This document shows positions 61,713-64,000 of a stretch of 64,000 nucleotides of DNA, in pieces. The stretch is from contig JACEUU010000002.1 of the NCBI GenBank assembly GCA_024998755.1, positions 416,045-480,044 of the forward strand, in the 5' to 3' direction. The DNA is from Vampirovibrio sp. (GTDB lineage: Bacteria > Cyanobacteriota > Vampirovibrionia > Vampirovibrionales > JAJTHC01). How positions within the stretch are numbered: the first letter of the stretch is position 1; the number at the start of each line of letters is the position of its first letter. The translations under genes were made by a program, and so were the position numbers. Below the pieces are notes generated by a model that had not been told where the DNA came from, did no database searches, and saw only the letters and a program-made list of their open reading frames with translations.

Positions 61713-64000
61713 ATGGTTAGCTACAATAACAACAACAACCCTTGGCTGCTCAATACCCAATTTAAAAGCAGCGGCAAATTATTCAACGACAACGCCTTGG
61801 CAGAGGCTTCCGCAGACCCTAGTGGTACTGTAACCGCTGGTAAAAAGTACGGCATAAGAAGACATTTGCCCGATGCAATGGTAGATAAACTTGAGCTAAC
61901 CAACGAAGAAATGGCGATTGTACAAGCAGAACTTTCAAAAGTAGATGGCACACCCGTTATGCCCTACCAAAAACAAACAGGGCTTAACCGTTACCTTCCC
62001 TTAGGTATGCAGGCTAATTTAGGCAAACTAGCCCCTGAAGAACAAACAAAAGTAGATGAAGAATTAGCAAAAGTTCGGCAATATTCTCAACCTCGGCAAG
62101 TTGCGGGCGATACGTTTCAATCTTCTTCCGCTACACCCAGAAGTGGGGCAGACGTAGCCAACCCTTACGAACAATTCAACCCAACTATGACGGATGAGAA
62201 TAACGTTCCGCCACAAGAAGTCTACCCACAACAACAATCAGAGGATAAAGATAATACTGCCTATGGAAATTATGGGGTAGACCCTTCCCAACAACAACAA
62301 ATGACACCCGAACAAGCCCAAATGCTACAACAAATGCTAGCAGGCGGCGGCGGTGCACCCGCAGGTACTGCCAATGGGGCAGGTGGTGTAAAAGGTATGG
62401 CACAAAATGCCGGTTCAACAGCGTTGACCCTACTAGAAAAAACCAATGAAGGGCTATTGTCTGGTGCTAAAGGGTTGGTTTTTGGTAACCCAGATATTAC
62501 GTTAGCACAAGGAGCGGCTACGGTAGGTGCTGCGTTTGTTATTGCTAACGCTGGCGGTTTAGCCTTAAACAAACTGCATGGCTACGATTTCGCTGGTGGT
62601 ATGGCACTAACCAAAGAAGGGGCGGAAGCCGTTGGGAAATCACCCATTGCGAAGTTGGCTCAATTAGTAGATAAAGTGCAAATTGGCTTCAAAGGAGCCG
62701 ATGGCAAGTCATTTTCAGCAGGGTATTTAGATGGCGTAAAATGGATGCCAGATACGGTTAAACGGGTTTTAGGCAACAACCAAGCCCTTAAACAACGTCA
62801 AAACATGGTTACAGACGAAATCATGCACGGCGATATTCAACAGTACTTCAATACGTTTTTTGACCATATGTTTGGCAAAACAGTTCAAAATGCCGATGGC
62901 ACATTTTCCTTTGAAAATAGAGGCATGGTAGGCGAAAATGGCAATTTAGTACCGCCACGATTCAGAACCCACTTTGAAGGCACAGCGGATAAGCCCGGTA
63001 TTATTACTGCTAAACGCTTATTCCATATTAAAAACTTAACCTACGACCCTGCGGATAGCGAAATGATGGGGCATATGACCCATAAATTGCTAGAACAAGT
63101 TAGCAACGCTGGTTGGGGCGATGGCTTTTTCTCTGCAAAAGACAATGTTTTACCGATAGCTGAAAGAGAAAAACTCATTCAAAAGCTATTAGATGCTCAT
63201 AACGACTTAAAATTAGATTCTAAAAAAGCTGCTTTTGCGACCTTGCCCGATGGGATTGAATTACCAACCCTACTAGCCGAAAAAGCCGATAAACAAGTGA
63301 GCGAACATTTACAACACTTGTTTAAAGCCGAAGTGGTTGAACACGCCTTTGAAATGGATGAAAGTAGTGGTGAACTGCGTAAACTATTAGAACCCACGTT
63401 TAAAATCGTTCAAGAAAAAGTACCCGCATGGTCTAGCGAAGCACAGCTGGACTTGATGAAAAAGCAAGCCTATGGGCTGTTTAGTAAAGATTTAGGGGCT
63501 CAAAACCCTCGGGGTATAGCCCACGACGTACCTAAATTACTACATGATTTAGAAAAAGGCATTTTACCGACCGATAATTGGTTGGGTAAAGTAACCAATG
63601 GCGTAAAAGGCGTTGGTACGAATGTGCCCTTCAGCAACGAAGCACGGCAGCTATTCTGGAAAGAAGGGTGGGATGTACCCAACGGCAAACGAGCTATGTT
63701 ACTAGCAGAACTAGAAAAGCATGAAAAAGCCTTCAACTTGCTTTATGGCGAAGAGGTTCATACGAAGAACTTGGCTGCTTTAAAAGAAACCAAAAGCTTC
63801 TACCAATTCCAAGATGTTGTGCGTAGCATGAAGCACGAAGGTAAGTTCCAGCTAGATTTAGGCTGGAAAGCCGGCGAATTTTACGACAACATTTTAAGCC
63901 GTGCGAAACAAATGTGTGCGGAAGATACGGGCCCTAGGGTAATGACAGCCCAAGCCGTCGACAATATGGGCGTTAGTGGGTTAGGTAGAATTGTACCCAC
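61713..64000 (+). CDS. Large unknown protein, 3' end beyond the window
   Basis: Open from ATG 61713 (AAGGAA ribosome site 12 nt before) to the edge: at least 762 residues. Family not recognised. N-terminal MVSYNNNNNPWLLNTQF, then a disordered Gln/Pro/Ala-rich part to about 230 (QMTPEQAQMLQQML). A small hydrophobic stretch lies at about 266-288 (AATVGAAFVIANAGGLAL). The remaining 470 residues are soluble and helical, with HYDF/H-rich patches (FFDHMFGKTVQ, LFHIKNLTYD). Composition like the other low-complexity proteins here, but with a larger ordered half. The 224-bp upstream gap 61489-61712 has no other feature. Confidence 0.75.
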   Translation, partial: MVSYNNNNNPWLLNTQFKSSGKLFNDNALAEASADPSGTVTAGKKYGIRRHLPDAMVDKLELTNEEMAIVQAELSKVDGTPVMPYQKQTGLNRYLPLGMQANLGKLAPEEQTKVDEELAKVRQYSQPRQVAGDTFQSSSATPRSGADVANPYEQFNPTMTDENNVPPQEVYPQQQSEDKDNTAYGNYGVDPSQQQQMTPEQAQMLQQMLAGGGGAPAGTANGAGGVKGMAQNAGSTALTLLEKTNEGLLSGAKGLVFGNPDITLAQGAATVGAAFVIANAGGLALNKLHGYDFAGGMALTKEGAEAVGKSPIAKLAQLVDKVQIGFKGADGKSFSAGYLDGVKWMPDTVKRVLGNNQALKQRQNMVTDEIMHGDIQQYFNTFFDHMFGKTVQNADGTFSFENRGMVGENGNLVPPRFRTHFEGTADKPGIITAKRLFHIKNLTYDPADSEMMGHMTHKLLEQVSNAGWGDGFFSAKDNVLPIAEREKLIQKLLDAHNDLKLDSKKAAFATLPDGIELPTLLAEKADKQVSEHLQHLFKAEVVEHAFEMDESSGELRKLLEPTFKIVQEKVPAWSSEAQLDLMKKQAYGLFSKDLGAQNPRGIAHDVPKLLHDLEKGILPTDNWLGKVTNGVKGVGTNVPFSNEARQLFWKEGWDVPNGKRAMLLAELEKHEKAFNLLYGEEVHTKNLAALKETKSFYQFQDVVRSMKHEGKFQLDLGWKAGEFYDNILSRAKQMCAEDTGPRVMTAQAVDNMGVSGLGRIVP

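Overview
The window reads as a chromosome segment of a Gram-negative, flagellated bacterium of moderate-to-low GC. Gram-negative: lipid A genes lpxI and lpxB, an AmiC-type amidase, FtsEX. Motile: fliG and fliH at the left edge. A long-form RecJ and a small protein starting with a GLAASQARLL-type N-terminus would fit a non-photosynthetic relative of Cyanobacteria (Melainabacteria/Vampirovibrionia-like). That placement is only inference, because there is no rRNA or other strong marker here. No tRNA, rRNA or CRISPR array was found.

Layout. 0.3-2.3 kb: fliG-fliH. 2.4-6.7 kb (minus): ftsE-ftsX-STAS gene and glyS. 7.2-11.7 kb (plus): EnvC-like M23 peptidase, argC, lpxI, lpxB. 11.7-14.1 kb: a pile of repeats and insertion sequences. 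14.2-17.9 kb: parvulin, purD, a NYN-domain nuclease and small membrane proteins. 17.8-19.6 kb: an IS5 remnant cut by IS630. 19.7-30.8 kb: cinA, amidase, large unknown membrane or low-complexity proteins, plsC, a CMP-sugar synthetase, an EF-hand protein, rpsT. 31-34 kb: two tail-anchored unknown proteins split by an intact IS5. 34.4-51.6 kb: housekeeping genes (recJ, apt, amidohydrolase, pxpA, argF, argG, trmD, ybeY, cysK, O-methyltransferase, prfA, rpmE). 52.2-53.9 kb: phosphate transport (DUF47-pit). 53.9-54.6 kb: three repeat families back to back. 54.9-57.5 kb: two related Pro/Gln-rich proteins. 57.7-59 kb: a RuBisCO-like protein. 59-61.5 kb: a structured repeat broken by IS110 and then IS30. 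61.7 kb to the end: a long unknown protein that runs off the window.

The most striking results are in the non-coding DNA. (1) The IS110 element at 59224-60346 has a leader that folds into two guide loops. All four guide segments match its own ends and its actual insertion site, so a complete bridge RNA can be read from sequence alone, although the recombinase gene carries an amber stop. (2) A family of about 80-nt cores (five copies, both strands) has compensatory base changes in three helices and G-U pairs on one strand only, which points to a structured RNA or RNA-like mobile unit. Its variable 3' hairpin is the target of the IS110. (3) A second, about 239-bp family (11691 and 54048) is built from two large hairpins with nested TTCAAG/CTTGAA palindromes. 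(4) Several MITEs share terminal repeats with the resident IS630. (5) About a dozen genes begin with two to four consecutive ATG codons.
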